Of a stretch of DNA of 12,617 nucleotides, positions 1 to 5,444 are shown in pieces (positions within the stretch are counted from its first letter, which is position 1; the number at the start of each line of letters is the position of its first letter). The position numbers were made by a program, and so were the translations under genes. This DNA comes from an uncultured Ruminococcus sp. (GTDB lineage Bacteria > Bacillota > Clostridia > Oscillospirales > Acutalibacteraceae): positions 1 to 12,617 of the forward strand of contig CACXDE010000259.1 of assembly GCA_902766305.1 (NCBI GenBank). Reading direction: 5' to 3'. The notes below the pieces were generated by a model. That model was not told the origin of the DNA and ran no database searches. It worked only from the letters and a program-made list of their open reading frames with translations.

Positions 1-61
1 CAAGACTGATTTGGGTGCGCAGGCACTGCGCCAGCGTGACGCTGGACCCGCACCAGTCTTG
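1..61. repeat. GC-rich nested inverted repeat
   Basis: Outer arms CAAGACTG (1-8) and CAGTCTTG (54-61) are exact reverse complements. Inside them GGTGCG (14-19) matches CGCACC (49-54), and CCAGCG (31-36) matches CGCTGG (40-45) around a TGA loop. The stretch is much richer in G and C than the sequence that follows. As RNA it would fold into a long branched hairpin. It could be a mobile palindromic repeat unit, the end of an upstream transcript, or part of a structured RNA. No T-run follows the outer arm, so a simple intrinsic terminator is not favoured. It starts at the first base of the window, so it may extend further left. Confidence 0.6.
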
Positions 62-174
62 CACTACTTTCTTCATTAAACCAACTTCTATGAATCACGG
101 GCGGTATTCTTCCATAATCACATTCATTTTAATAATTATAAAATGAGCAAATCTGAGAGATGGCACAAATCATC

Positions 175-192
175 TGTCATTCTGAGGAGCGG
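175..192 (+). repeat. Direct repeat copy 1 (dispersed-repeat half)
   Basis: TGTCATTCTGAGGAGCGG occurs here and again, identically, at 285-302. From memory it resembles the left half of a dispersed intergenic repeat common in gut Firmicutes and other bacteria, whose right half reads like AGCGACGAAGAATCT. This copy has no right half: a heptamer array follows it instead. Confidence 0.65.
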
Positions 193-198
193 ATAATT

Positions 199-231
199 CA
201 ATGTGCAATGTGCAATGTTCAATGTTCAATG
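199..231 (+). repeat. Heptamer tandem array, CAATGTG/CAATGTT
   Basis: Four consecutive 7-base units start at 199, 206, 213 and 220 (CAATGTG twice, then CAATGTT twice), followed by a partial CAATGAT unit at 227. The array directly follows the first copy of the 18-base direct repeat. Heptameric short tandem repeats of this kind are known from intergenic regions in several bacterial groups. No function can be read from the sequence, and length variation by slippage is likely. Confidence 0.8.
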
Positions 232-284
232 ATGTGACGTGCCGGACTTTTTCTTCTCTCGTTGTTTCAAAAGATCGCATCGCT

Positions 285-390
285 TGTCATTCTGAGGAGC
301 GGGGTCTGCTGTTAAGAGTGGGGATGCTTTTGACTTGCTAATAACGATGAAGCCTTTTATTATCAGAAACTAAGCGACGAAGAATCTTTA
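285..390 (+). repeat. Split dispersed intergenic repeat
   Basis: The left half TGTCATTCTGAGGAGCGG (285-302, identical to 175-192) and the right-half-like AGCGACGAAGAATCTTTA (373-390) are separated by about 70 bases. In the repeat as I remember it the two halves are nearly adjacent, so this copy looks interrupted or recombined. An imperfect inverted pair, CTGCTGTTAA (306-315) and TTAACAG plus GCAG (391-404), lies near the boundaries. The split-element reading is inference. Confidence 0.45.
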
Positions 391-424
391 TTAACAGTCA
401 GCAGTTTATAGCTGACAGCTTCTA

Positions 425-459
425 ACTTACAACTGACAACTTACGACTTACGACTTACA
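425..459 (+). repeat. Heptamer tandem array, ACTTACR
   Basis: Five 7-base units run without a gap: ACTTACA (425), ACTGACA (432), ACTTACG (439), ACTTACG (446) and ACTTACA (453), followed by a partial ACTTG. This second array differs in sequence from the one at 199-231 but has the same 7-base period. It ends eight bases before the parS palindrome. Confidence 0.8.
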
Positions 460-467
460 ACTTGCCG

Positions 468-483
468 TGTTTCACGTGAAACA
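468..483. promoter_or_regulatory. parS: parS site (ParB/Spo0J binding)
   Basis: TGTTTCACGTGAAACA is a perfect 16-base palindrome and fits the widely conserved bacterial parS consensus TGTTNCACGTGAAACA. ParB (Spo0J) binds such sites near the origin, spreads along DNA, and loads SMC condensin for chromosome segregation. It lies about 6.5 kb left of the inferred dnaA-dnaN unwinding site, the usual origin-proximal placement. No parA or parB gene is in the window, so the partner proteins must be encoded elsewhere. Confidence 0.92.
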
Positions 484-594
484 TTTAATAAAGTGTAAAA
501 TATTCACTCGTGTTAAATTTATAAAATATCTTATCAATAATATGTATTGACGGTAAAAAACTTTGTAATATTCTTAAAAATTTTGAAATAGTTA

Positions 595-624
595 TTGACA
601 GAACATGTATTTATAGTTTATAAT
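595..624 (+). promoter_or_regulatory. Sigma-A promoter of rpmH
   Basis: A consensus -35 box TTGACA (595-600) and a consensus -10 box TATAAT (619-624) are separated by 18 bases. Transcription would start near 631, leaving a leader of about 65 bases before rpmH. Both hexamers are perfect, as expected for a highly expressed ribosomal protein operon. Confidence 0.85.
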
Positions 625-641
625 TTTACGGTGCAAGGTTG

Positions 642-669
642 TATCCTGATGTATTTCAGGATATTTTTT
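642..669 (+). terminator. Terminator-like hairpin in rpmH leader
   Basis: TATCCTGA (642-649) pairs with TCAGGATA (656-663) around a 6-base loop, and a run of six T bases (664-669) follows. This is intrinsic-terminator architecture placed between the promoter and the rpmH ribosome-binding site, so it could act as an attenuator of the rpmH-rnpA-yidD-yidC operon. The stem has only three G-C pairs, so efficiency may be partial. No alternative antiterminator pairing was established. Confidence 0.5.
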
Positions 670-696
670 GTAGCAGCTTTGAAAGGAGGAAATTTC

Positions 697-831
697 ATGC
701 TGAGAACATATCAGCCCAAGAAGCTCCACAGAAAGAAGGAGCATGGCTTCAGAAAGAGAATGGCTACTGCTAACGGCCGTAAGGTGCTTGCCCGCCGCAG
801 AGCTAAGGGAAGGAAAAAACTTTCATACTGA
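697..831 (+). CDS. rpmH: 50S ribosomal protein L34
   Basis: Encodes L34, a small, highly basic protein of the large ribosomal subunit that packs against 23S rRNA. The 44-residue product has the family's usual length and its hallmark sequence: an MLRTYQPKK start, a central HGFRKRMAT segment and an Arg/Lys-rich end finishing in KKLSY. The start at 697 follows a strong AAAGGAGG site; an in-frame extension back to 595 would begin inside the promoter -35 box and is rejected. It is the first gene of the cluster, about 66 bases ahead of the rnpA start, the standard rpmH-rnpA pairing. The perfect promoter and leader hairpin upstream suggest strong, possibly attenuated expression. Confidence 0.98.
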   Translation: MLRTYQPKKLHRKKEHGFRKRMATANGRKVLARRRAKGRKKLSY

Positions 832-897
832 TTTTTTCCTCAGATAACCGCAATCGGCTGAAACAGAGCCTGTGTGCAGAAGGAATGGTTGATCACA

Positions 898-1233
898 TTG
901 GCTGAGATTATTACTCTGAAAAGAAATAACGATTTTCGCAGACTGTACTCAAAAGGACGCAGCTATACTTCTGCCGTTCTTGTGACGTATGTGCTTAAAA
1001 ACAGGTGCAAATGTACAAGAATAGGTATCACTACAAGTAAAAAAATCGGTAAGGCCGTTTTGCGCAACAGATCCCGCAGAATTATCAGAGAAGCTTATCG
1101 AATGATTTCGGATGATGTCAGACAGGGAGTAGATCTGGTGTTTGTCGCCAGAGGAAAAACACCCTTTGTCAGCAGCAATGATATTCTGCGAGCTATGAAA
1201 AAAGAGCTGAAAGAAGCGGGTGTTTTAGAATGA
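898..1233 (+). CDS. rnpA: Ribonuclease P protein component
   Basis: RnpA is the protein subunit of RNase P; it helps the catalytic RNA bind and cleave the 5' leader of precursor tRNAs. With a TTG start at 898 the product is 111 residues, normal for the family. It opens with [15 protein letters not shown] (about residues 6-20) and carries the conserved basic RNR helix [13 protein letters not shown] (57-69) that contacts the RNA. The start is uncertain: GTG 874 and TTG 889 are in frame, and the only Shine-Dalgarno-like site, AAGGA, is at 880-884. I chose 898 because the distance from Met to the conserved LK-N-DF motif then matches the family. Its stop overlaps the yidD start (ATGA at 1230-1233), implying translational coupling. 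Confidence 0.93.
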   Translation: MAEIITLKRNNDFRRLYSKGRSYTSAVLVTYVLKNRCKCTRIGITTSKKIGKAVLRNRSRRIIREAYRMISDDVRQGVDLVFVARGKTPFVSSNDILRAMKKELKEAGVLE

Positions 1234-1487
1234 AGCGCCCGCTTATTTGGCTTATAAGGGTTTATAAGAAGTATATCTCCTCTCATACACCTCCGTGCTG
1301 TAAATACTACCCGACTTGTTCCACCTATGGTATACAGGCAATCGAGAGGTTCGGAGCTTTGAAGGGTTCTGCTCTGACAATGTGGAGAATACTGCGGTGC
1401 AATCCTTTTTCAGCAGGAGGCTATGATCCCGTACCCGAAAAGAAAATCAAAATGATAAAATATGATGAAGAGAAAAAAGATATGTGA
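1230..1487 (+). CDS. yidD: Membrane protein insertion efficiency factor YidD
   Basis: YidD is a small, membrane-associated protein that assists YidC-dependent insertion of membrane proteins. The 85-residue product shows the family core: an amphipathic N-terminus ([11 protein letters not shown]), the Cys-rich segment [23 protein letters not shown] near residues 21-43 (quoted in part: YPTCSTYG), and [14 protein letters not shown] near residues 56-69. The C-terminal tail is lysine-rich and likely variable. The start codon overlaps the rnpA stop, and yidC follows 48 bases after the yidD stop, the usual rnpA-yidD-yidC order. Confidence 0.95.
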   Translation: MKRPLIWLIRVYKKYISSHTPPCCKYYPTCSTYGIQAIERFGALKGSALTMWRILRCNPFSAGGYDPVPEKKIKMIKYDEEKKDM

Positions 1488-1535
1488 TCATCCTGTTGTA
1501 TTTCGGGTAAAAGGTGAAGGGAATGATTTAATTTA

Positions 1536-2609
1536 ATGGAAGCTATTTTTAATTTTATAGGAGGAATATTCGGCTATATATTATGGTCGGCTTTTTATCT
1601 GACTAAAAACTACGGTATAGCAATTATTCTGTTTACGATCGTTATAAAGATACTTTTGTTTCCGTTTTCCGTCAAACAGCAGAAATCAATGGCGTCAAAC
1701 GCAAGGTTTCAGCAGAAACAAAAGGAAATAATGGATAAGTATAAAAACGACCGTGTAAAAGCCAATGAGGAAATACAAAAGCTCATGGCAAAGGAAAATG
1801 TCAGTCCGACAGCAGGCTGTATGCCGATGCTTGCGCCGATGCTTGTACTTTTCGGAATTTATTATTCTGTGATAAATCCGCTGACGAATACACTTCATAT
1901 TGCTTCCGGAAAGGTAAGCAGTGCTCTTGCAAGTCTGAATACCCTTCCCGGTATAGGCACTACCATAAACGGAAGATACGGAGAAATAAGCATAGTAAAA
2001 TATTTTTCATCTCTTCAGAGTTATCTTAAGGTAGACAGCAAGCCTGTTTTCAGTCAGGCAGAAGCAGACAGTATAAACGAATTCAGTAAGGGCTTCAATT
2101 TCTGCGGACTTGATCTTCTTGCGACACCAAGTCAGAGTTCATGGGAATCAATGCTGTGGCTGATACCGGTACTTTGCTTTCTTACCTCTGTCGGAAGTAT
2201 GCTTATAATGCAGATCATAAACGGTACAAAGATGCAGGGCTGTATGATGCTTATGATATTCCTTATGCCTCTGTTTACAGCATGGATAGCGTACAGTGTT
2301 CCGGGCGCAGTTGGTTTTTACTGGGTAGTGTCAAATATCTTAGGATTTGTACAGTCTATGATAATGAGCAAATTCTACAGTCCGGCAATAATGGAAGCAA
2401 GAACAGAAGCGGAAAGAGTTGTGCTGAGACTTCAGCAGGAATCGGATGCTGAATTTGTAGAAGCACCGGACTTTGACGCAATGATGACGAAAATTTCTGA
2501 CGAAACAAAAACAGAAGCAAAAATCAAAAGCACATCTAAAAAGAACAGCAAGTCAAAAAGATCCTCAAAAACAAATGATAAGAGCAGTTATCTTGGAAGG
2601 AAGAGATAA
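1536..2609 (+). CDS. yidC: Membrane protein insertase YidC (Oxa1 family)
   Basis: Inserts membrane proteins into the cytoplasmic membrane, alone or with SecYEG. The 357-residue product has the Gram-positive layout without the large N-terminal periplasmic domain: a first hydrophobic helix (about 26-44), a charged cytoplasmic hairpin (48-88), further helices near 93-113, 207-228 and 237-277, and a Lys/Ser-rich cytoplasmic tail (about 325-357). Lys38 in the segment TIVIKILLFPF sits where the hydrophilic-groove Arg of Bacillus SpoIIIJ (Arg73) lies, a conservative change. An extracellular loop (about 118-200) makes it longer than the Bacillus proteins. No lipoprotein signal is visible. The start follows a weak AAGG at 1517-1520 with a long spacer; no better ATG is nearby. 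Confidence 0.95.
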   Translation: MEAIFNFIGGIFGYILWSAFYLTKNYGIAIILFTIVIKILLFPFSVKQQKSMASNARFQQKQKEIMDKYKNDRVKANEEIQKLMAKENVSPTAGCMPMLAPMLVLFGIYYSVINPLTNTLHIASGKVSSALASLNTLPGIGTTINGRYGEISIVKYFSSLQSYLKVDSKPVFSQAEADSINEFSKGFNFCGLDLLATPSQSSWESMLWLIPVLCFLTSVGSMLIMQIINGTKMQGCMMLMIFLMPLFTAWIAYSVPGAVGFYWVVSNILGFVQSMIMSKFYSPAIMEARTEAERVVLRLQQESDAEFVEAPDFDAMMTKISDETKTEAKIKSTSKKNSKSKRSSKTNDKSSYLGRKR

Positions 2610-2624
2610 CAGGAGGTAATGAAA

Positions 2625-3500
2625 ATGATCAAAGAAGTAAAAATCACAGCGGATACATTGGAAGAAGCAGAAAGACAAGCTAAGGAACAGTTAGGATCAG
2701 AGGACATTCAGATAGAGGTACTTCAGCAGCCGGAAAAGAAAAAGCTTTTCTCAAAAGGAAAGCCAGCAATTATAAGAGCTTTTATCGAGCTTACTCCGCT
2801 TGAATGTGCTAAGAGCTACTTGTCAGGAATACTTGACAATCTTGGAGTAAAGGACTACGACATCACATCCGAAGAGGTTGAGGGCGGAGCTGTAATAAAT
2901 ATAGAAGGCGAAGATATAGGCTTCATTATCGGTCACAGAGGAGAAACTCTTGACGCAATACAGTACCTTACAGGTCTTGTTGCAAATCATGTGGATAATG
3001 AGTATTACAGAATTTCTATCAATATAGGCAACTACCGTGAAAAAAGAGAAAAGACACTTGAAATACTCGGCAGAAAGCTTGCTTTCAAGGCAGTCAAGAC
3101 AGGTTCAAAGACATCACTTGAACCAATGAATCCGTATGAAAGAAGAATAATCCATACAGCTGTACAGAAGGTCAGAGGTGCAACTTCATGGAGTGAAGGA
3201 GAGAATCTCCAGCGTCATGTTGTAATAGGACCTGATCCAGAGTATAAGCCATCATATAAGGACAGAGGCGGATACAGAGGAAAAAGAGGCGGCAGCAGCA
3301 GCTTTAACAAGGACGGTACCTATAACCGCAGACCGCGTTCTACAGGATATCAGCGCAGACAGTACAGCGAAGAAGAATCTCATCCGCAGGACAGTATGTT
3401 CAGCAGCTTTGAAAACGACAGTTCTTCTGACAGCGTAAGAAAAAGTATAAATGAACGTCCTGACACATCACTTTACGGAAAGATAGAAATAAAGAAATAA
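2625..3500 (+). CDS. jag: Jag/KhpB RNA-binding protein
   Basis: Jag (KhpB) is a single-strand RNA-binding protein, often partnered with KhpA, linked in other Firmicutes to cell elongation and post-transcriptional control. The 291-residue product has an N-terminal Jag-N domain (about 1-50), a KH domain with the GHRG form of the GxxG loop (103-106), and an R3H domain whose Arg173/His177 pair fits the RxxxH motif. A low-complexity Arg/Gly/Ser tail (about 212-275) probably adds nonspecific RNA affinity. I prefer ATG 2625, 8 bases after AGGAGG (2611-2616), over ATG 2619, which is only 2 bases after it. It lies 15 bases behind yidC, so co-transcription is likely, and a hairpin follows its stop. Confidence 0.94.
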   Translation: MIKEVKITADTLEEAERQAKEQLGSEDIQIEVLQQPEKKKLFSKGKPAIIRAFIELTPLECAKSYLSGILDNLGVKDYDITSEEVEGGAVINIEGEDIGFIIGHRGETLDAIQYLTGLVANHVDNEYYRISINIGNYREKREKTLEILGRKLAFKAVKTGSKTSLEPMNPYERRIIHTAVQKVRGATSWSEGENLQRHVVIGPDPEYKPSYKDRGGYRGKRGGSSSFNKDGTYNRRPRSTGYQRRQYSEEESHPQDSMFSSFENDSSSDSVRKSINERPDTSLYGKIEIKK

Positions 3501-3504
3501 TATT

Positions 3505-3533
3505 AAATGCACCTCATCATCGGGGTGCATTTT
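3505..3533 (+). terminator. Intrinsic terminator or attenuator after jag
   Basis: AAATGCACC (3505-3513) pairs with GGTGCATTT (3524-3532), and the T-run overlaps the end of the stem. With only 3-4 unpaired Ts, termination may be partial, allowing read-through into mnmE, which begins about 30 bases later with no clear promoter of its own. Confidence 0.6.
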
Positions 3534-3561
3534 GTGTATATAATAAGGAGCTGACTAAAAA

Positions 3562-4926
3562 ATGGAAACTACAATAGCTGCGATATCGACACCAAAGGGT
3601 ATCGGCGGAATGGGAGTTATAAGAATATCAGGAGAAAATGCGCTCAGAACTGCGGATAGTATATTTGAATCAGTATCCGGAAAGAAAGTGACCGATATGA
3701 AGGGCTACACAGCCTCATACGGAAAAATAAATGATGACGGAGAAATAATAGATGAGGCTGTAGTTTTAGTATTCAGAGAGCCTCACAGCTATACAGGAGA
3801 GGATGTAGTTGAAATATCCTGTCACGGAGGAATGTATCTTACAAGGCGTGTACTTCGTGCTGTTCTGTCACACGGCGCAAGACCGGCGCAGGGCGGCGAA
3901 TTTACAAAAAGAGCATTTCTCAACGGAAAGATCGGACTTACAGAGGCTGAATCAGTAATGGATATAATATCCGCGTCAGGTTCCCAGTCGGCAAGAGCAG
4001 CGCTTTCAGCAATGGAAGGCAGTCTGAGAAAAAGAATAGATAATGTTAAAACTGAACTGTTGACGCTTGCAGCACATCTTGCAGCATGGGCAGATTATCC
4101 TGAGGAGGAAATACCGGAGATAGATGATGTACAGCTGAAGGATGGTCTTGGAAAATGCAGAAATGAACTCAGCTCACTGCTTGCGACATATGATGCCGGA
4201 AAAGTCATGAGAGAGGGCGTGGATACAGTAATAGCCGGACGTCCGAATGTTGGAAAATCTACACTTATGAATCTGCTTTCAGGGTGCGAACGTTCCATTG
4301 TAACAGACATACCGGGAACTACAAGGGATATAATAGAAGAAACTGTAATGCTCGGCAATGTGCCGCTCAGACTGTCCGATACGGCAGGACTTAGGGATAC
4401 CGACGATATAGTTGAAAGCATAGGAGTAAGACGTACACGTGAAAGACTTCTTTCAGCCGGTCTTATATTTGCAGTATTTGATGCTACTTCTCAGCTTACA
4501 GAGGATGATAAGGAGCTTATTGAATTGCTGAAGAATGCTCCGGCTGTTGCAATAATCAATAAAACTGATCTTGAATGTGAAATAGACAGCAGCTACATAA
4601 AAGAAAGAGTACCTCATGTTGTATTTATTTCAGCAAAAAACGATAAAGATACTGATGCTCTGACCCGCTCTGTTGAGGAAATAACAGGAACGTCAAAGCT
4701 TGATCCTTCAGCCGGGATACTTGCAAATGAGAGACAATATAATGACGCATTACAGGCACTTTCAAGCATAGATGAAGCATTATCTGCCGTTGATATGGGT
4801 ATGACATTTGACGCAGTAACTATAATAATTGAAGACGCTATAGATCACCTTCTTGAATTAACAGGAGAAAGAGTTACAGACGCTGTTGTTGACCAGGTAT
4901 TTTCATATTTCTGTGTAGGAAAGTAA
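3562..4926 (+). CDS. mnmE: tRNA uridine-5-carboxymethylaminomethyl GTPase MnmE
   Basis: MnmE works with MnmG to install the 5-carboxymethylaminomethyl group on wobble uridine 34 of certain tRNAs. The 454-residue product has the N-terminal tetrahydrofolate-binding domain (about 1-118), a helical region and an inserted Ras-like G domain: P-loop GRPNVGKST (226-234), G2 segment PGTTRD (251-256), G3 DTAG (273-276) and G4 NKTD (333-336). It ends with the signature FCVGK (450-454), whose Cys is needed for modification. Length and motifs look complete. AAGGAG (3545-3550) precedes ATG 3562. Its usual partner mnmG does not follow; a hairpin and a minus-strand gene do. Confidence 0.97.
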   Translation: METTIAAISTPKGIGGMGVIRISGENALRTADSIFESVSGKKVTDMKGYTASYGKINDDGEIIDEAVVLVFREPHSYTGEDVVEISCHGGMYLTRRVLRAVLSHGARPAQGGEFTKRAFLNGKIGLTEAESVMDIISASGSQSARAALSAMEGSLRKRIDNVKTELLTLAAHLAAWADYPEEEIPEIDDVQLKDGLGKCRNELSSLLATYDAGKVMREGVDTVIAGRPNVGKSTLMNLLSGCERSIVTDIPGTTRDIIEETVMLGNVPLRLSDTAGLRDTDDIVESIGVRRTRERLLSAGLIFAVFDATSQLTEDDKELIELLKNAPAVAIINKTDLECEIDSSYIKERVPHVVFISAKNDKDTDALTRSVEEITGTSKLDPSAGILANERQYNDALQALSSIDEALSAVDMGMTFDAVTIIIEDAIDHLLELTGERVTDAVVDQVFSYFCVGK

Positions 4927-4929
4927 AAA

Positions 4930-4979
4930 AAAGTTCAGACATCCCCTTATGATCCATTTGTGGGGTATGTCTGAACTTT
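4930..4979. terminator. Bidirectional terminator between mnmE and the 44-aa gene
   Basis: AAAGTTCAGACAT (4930-4942) and ATGTCTGAACTTT (4967-4979) form a perfect 13-base stem, extended by CCCC (4943-4946) with GGGG (4962-4965) across a single bulged T. An A-run (4925-4932) on the left becomes a U-run for minus-strand transcripts, so it should strongly terminate the small minus-strand gene. On the plus strand the T-run is short but the stem is long, so it should also stop mnmE transcription. Confidence 0.88.
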
Positions 4980-4999
4980 AACTTTCTGCTTATTAAATA

Positions 5000-5134
5000 T
5001 CATATCGGCTGGAGAGGAAGCTCCGGAGCAGAACTCTGTGAACTCTCTTCGTTATTGCCGCCGCTGGTTGTTATTACATCTTCACCATCCAGCTCGATCA
5101 ATTCAATTATTGCTTTTTCATACGGCTGTTTCAT
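5000..5134 (-). CDS. Small conserved-looking peptide, 44 aa, double-Gly motif
   Basis: The predicted 44-residue product starts MKQPYEKAIIELIELDGEDV, continues ITTSGG (21-26) and ends in an acidic, Ser/Pro-rich tail (SAPELPLQPI at the end). I recognise the general pattern (YEK near the start, then an acidic stretch ending in DVI-TS) from many short uncharacterised Clostridia proteins, but know no established function. It has no signal peptide or transmembrane segment. I chose ATG 5134: AAAGGA lies 11 bases upstream (plus-strand 5146-5151); a longer in-frame reading to 5200 has no such site. It is convergent with mnmE, divergent from dnaA, and has its own promoter and terminator, which supports a real gene. 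A precursor-peptide role is possible but unsupported by any maturation gene here. Confidence 0.68.
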   Translation of the reverse strand: MKQPYEKAIIELIELDGEDVITTSGGNNEESSQSSAPELPLQPI

Positions 5135-5251
5135 TTTAAATACATTCCTTTCATAACTGTTAGATAAAAATACCATTTCTGTCATATTGCCTGACAGCAA
5201 ATAAAAAACCTAAAAAGAAATAAAAATCACGAACGACCTTTATCATTTATT

Positions 5252-5280
5252 ATTGTATCATATTTTTTCCGGTCTGTAAA
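5252..5280 (-). promoter_or_regulatory. Promoter of the 44-aa minus-strand gene
   Basis: Read on the minus strand, TTTACA (plus positions 5275-5280) and TACAAT (5252-5257) are separated by exactly 17 bases, each one mismatch from the sigma-A consensus. Transcription would start near 5245, giving a leader of roughly 110 bases. Confidence 0.6.
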
Positions 5281-5326
5281 GAAATAATTAAAATATTTAA
5301 TAAATAAAATTTATGTATATTAACTA

Positions 5327-5347
5327 TTTCAACATTGGATGTTGAAA
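5327..5347. promoter_or_regulatory. Inverted TTTCAACAT pair over the dnaA -35 box
   Basis: TTTCAACAT (5327-5335) and ATGTTGAAA (5339-5347) are perfect 9-base inverted arms around TGG. The right arm contains the dnaA -35 hexamer. Each arm matches the TTTTCAACA motif that recurs in the dnaA-dnaN gap, so this is a plausible DnaA autoregulatory operator; binding would block RNA polymerase. The sequence shows the symmetry and the overlap; the identity of the binding protein is inference. Confidence 0.65.
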
Positions 5348-5370
5348 AGTAGAAAAAGATATGGTATAAT
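5342..5370 (+). promoter_or_regulatory. Sigma-A promoter of dnaA
   Basis: TTGAAA (5342-5347) and TATAAT (5365-5370) are separated by 17 bases. The start of transcription would be near 5377, which rules out an in-frame ATG at 5376 as the dnaA start. The -35 box is embedded in an inverted repeat. Confidence 0.75.
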
Positions 5371-5444
5371 CATATATGTATATATGTGTCTTTTTGAGGA
5401 AGATACATAACTCAGGAATAATAAAAAAACAGGAGAAATATCTT

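Larger units (their letters stand above)
62..594. other. Gene-free region left of rpmH with repeats and parS
   Basis: I see no credible coding region in this stretch. It contains a weak A/T inverted repeat (TCATTTTA 124-131 with TAAAATGA 139-146), two copies of an 18-base direct repeat, two heptamer tandem arrays, a GTCAGC/GCTGAC hairpin (397-402 with 411-416), a parS palindrome (468-483) and a very AT-rich segment (484-594) leading into the rpmH promoter. I find no TTATCCACA-type DnaA box here. The mix of short repeats suggests a rapidly evolving intergenic region. Confidence 0.7.
5135..5444. other. Divergent regulatory region between the 44-aa gene and dnaA
   Basis: No gene is apparent. 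From left to right it holds the leader of the minus-strand gene (about 110 bases, including a CTGTCA/TGACAG hairpin near 5184-5202), that gene's promoter, an AT-rich stretch (5281-5325), a TTTCAACA inverted pair, the dnaA promoter, and a dnaA leader of about 68 bases. Confidence 0.7.

Noticed and set aside
199..459. Possible CRISPR array in the repeat-rich gap
   Set aside because: The units are 7 bases long and directly adjacent, without spacers. No cas gene is present.
595..696. In-frame N-terminal extension of rpmH
   Set aside because: It would start within the -35 box and pass through the promoter and leader hairpin. L34 is normally about 44 residues, matching the start at 697.
874..897. 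GTG/TTG extended starts of rnpA
   Set aside because: GTG 874 has no ribosome-binding site and TTG 889 is too close to AAGGA. TTG 898 gives the usual RnpA N-terminus, but this remains the least certain start among the recognised genes.
2141..2452. Plus-strand open frame of 103 codons
   Set aside because: It overlaps the membrane core of yidC in another frame, and yidC there encodes conserved helices. The alternative product shows no family features.
3539..3544. TATAAT just before mnmE as a -10 box
   Set aside because: No -35 hexamer is found at 16-18 bases, and it nearly touches the mnmE ribosome-binding site, leaving almost no leader. It may be chance in AT-rich DNA.
5376..5444. Upstream in-frame extension of dnaA
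   Set aside because: The ATG at 5376 coincides with the inferred transcription start and has no ribosome-binding site. ATG 5445 has AGGAG at the right spacing and gives the normal DnaA N-terminus.
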